Below, piece by piece: positions 63,480 through 64,000 of a DNA stretch of 64,000 nucleotides. The notes beneath the pieces are model-generated. The model was not told where the DNA came from. It worked only from the letters and a program-made list of their open reading frames with translations, and made no database searches. The number at the start of each line of letters is the position of its first letter. Position 1 is the first letter of the stretch. The translations under genes and the position numbers were made by a program. Source of the DNA: Phreatobacter sp. (GTDB taxonomy: Bacteria; Pseudomonadota; Alphaproteobacteria; Rhizobiales; Phreatobacteraceae); assembly GCF_027532945.1 (NCBI RefSeq), contig NZ_JAPZTZ010000010.1, positions 62,001-126,000 of the forward strand. The letters are read 5' to 3'.

Positions 63480-64000
63480 GCACGCCCGCCATTCCGCGTC
63501 CCACCGAGCCGCCGCGGATCGGGGCGCTCGCCACGCTGCCGCTCTTCCACAAGCTCGGGGGACGCCGCGTGGTGCTCGCCGGCGACGGGGAGGGGGCTGT
63601 CTGGAAGGCCGAGCTTCTGGCGTCGACCGGCGCCGATCTCCAGATCTACGCGCCCCATGCCGCCGGCCGGTTCGCTCCACTCGCGGCGCGCGGCGACCTC
63701 GCCATCACGCTGCACGAGCGTGGCTGGACCCCGGAGGACCTGACTGGCGCGGCTCTCGTGGTGGCCGAGGCTGAGAGCGACGAGGAGGCTGCCGCCTTCG
63801 TTGCCGCCGGTCATGCCGCCGGCGCGGTGGTCAATGTCATCGACCGCCCCGCCTATTGCGACGCCCAGTTCGGCGCGCTGGTGAACCGTTCGCCGCTCAT
63901 CGTTGCCATTTCCACCGACGGCGCCGCGCCGGTCTTTGGCCAGGCGATCCGTGCCCGCATCGAGTCCCTGCTGCCACGCGGCCTGAAGGCATGGGCCGAG
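63476..64000 (+). CDS. cysG: Siroheme synthase, N-terminal part (cut by window edge)
   Basis: The 175 visible codons form the precorrin-2 dehydrogenase/ferrochelatase domain of CysG: ATLPLFHKLGGRRVVLAGDGEGAVWKAELLASTGADL (NAD-binding), VVNVIDRPAYCDAQFGALVNRSPLIVAISTDGAAPVFGQAIRARIESLLP. The Gly motif is GDGEGA rather than the usual GGGxVA. The methyltransferase half should lie beyond the window. It makes siroheme, the cofactor of CysI, which explains its place in the operon. Confidence 0.92.
   Translation, partial: MSTPAIPRPTEPPRIGALATLPLFHKLGGRRVVLAGDGEGAVWKAELLASTGADLQIYAPHAAGRFAPLAARGDLAITLHERGWTPEDLTGAALVVAEAESDEEAAAFVAAGHAAGAVVNVIDRPAYCDAQFGALVNRSPLIVAISTDGAAPVFGQAIRARIESLLPRGLKAWAE

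Overview
The window is a GC-rich stretch of chromosome that reads as an alphaproteobacterium, most likely of the order Hyphomicrobiales (Rhizobiales). The evidence is a PorB-like porin ending in Phe, an HdaA-type DnaA-like regulator beside ppk/ppx, DUF2849 and DUF934 around a one-protein siroheme sulfite reductase, DUF2336 and TadG-like proteins, and many orphan Bug/TctC binding proteins. The genus cannot be read from sequence alone. No rRNA, CRISPR array or replication origin is visible. Three tRNAs are present: Leu-GAG, Thr-TGT and Tyr-GTA.

Layout. From 1 to 6.7 kb there are envelope genes: the N-terminal 400 residues of a Kef/YbaL antiporter, an SDR, a porin with a strong terminator, a small secreted protein and an OmpA-like protein with tandem BON-like repeats. 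From 6.8 to 16 kb there is a housekeeping run on the + strand: aspS, an alpha/beta hydrolase, pgsA, an AI-2E/PerM permease, hdaA, ppk and ppx. From 16 to 27 kb there are an FMN reductase, the propionyl-CoA carboxylase alpha chain, tRNA-Leu, proB, a CitE-like lyase with a MaoC protein, a lytic transglycosylase, a DUF2336/Hpt/response-regulator group, nadK, cutA and an SDR. From 27 to 32 kb there is a BtuB-type TonB receptor under a cobalamin riboswitch whose ribosome-site-masking hairpin can be read directly, then a Tat-exported metallo-hydrolase and a Tlde1-like L,D-transpeptidase. From 32.5 to 40 kb there are tRNA-Thr, a TadG-like protein and an IclR-controlled catabolic cluster (TctC, MaoC, CaiB, class I CoA-transferase A/B). 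From 40 to 44 kb there are an MHS permease, secreted small proteins, rlmB and tRNA-Tyr.

From 44 to 53 kb the DNA looks acquired. A tyrosine-recombinase gene immediately follows tRNA-Tyr, but it carries an in-frame TGA and is cut by a fragment of an IS3-type transposase. Behind it are a GntR/FCD regulator, a LuxR regulator and a homogentisate segment (fumarylacetoacetase, SDR, hmgA), followed by two Bug/TctC proteins and an N-terminally truncated DapA-family gene.

From 53 kb to the right edge is a complete assimilatory sulfate module in two divergent operons. The - strand carries the sulfate ABC importer (binding protein, cysT, cysW, cysA). The + strand carries DUF2849, cysI, DUF934, cysH (iron-sulfur APS-reductase type), cysD, cysN, a 53-residue membrane protein and cysG, most of them joined by ATGA or TGATG overlaps. 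Unusual points are a membrane-spanning DUF2061-like tail on CysN and two small single-span membrane proteins near the ends of the module.
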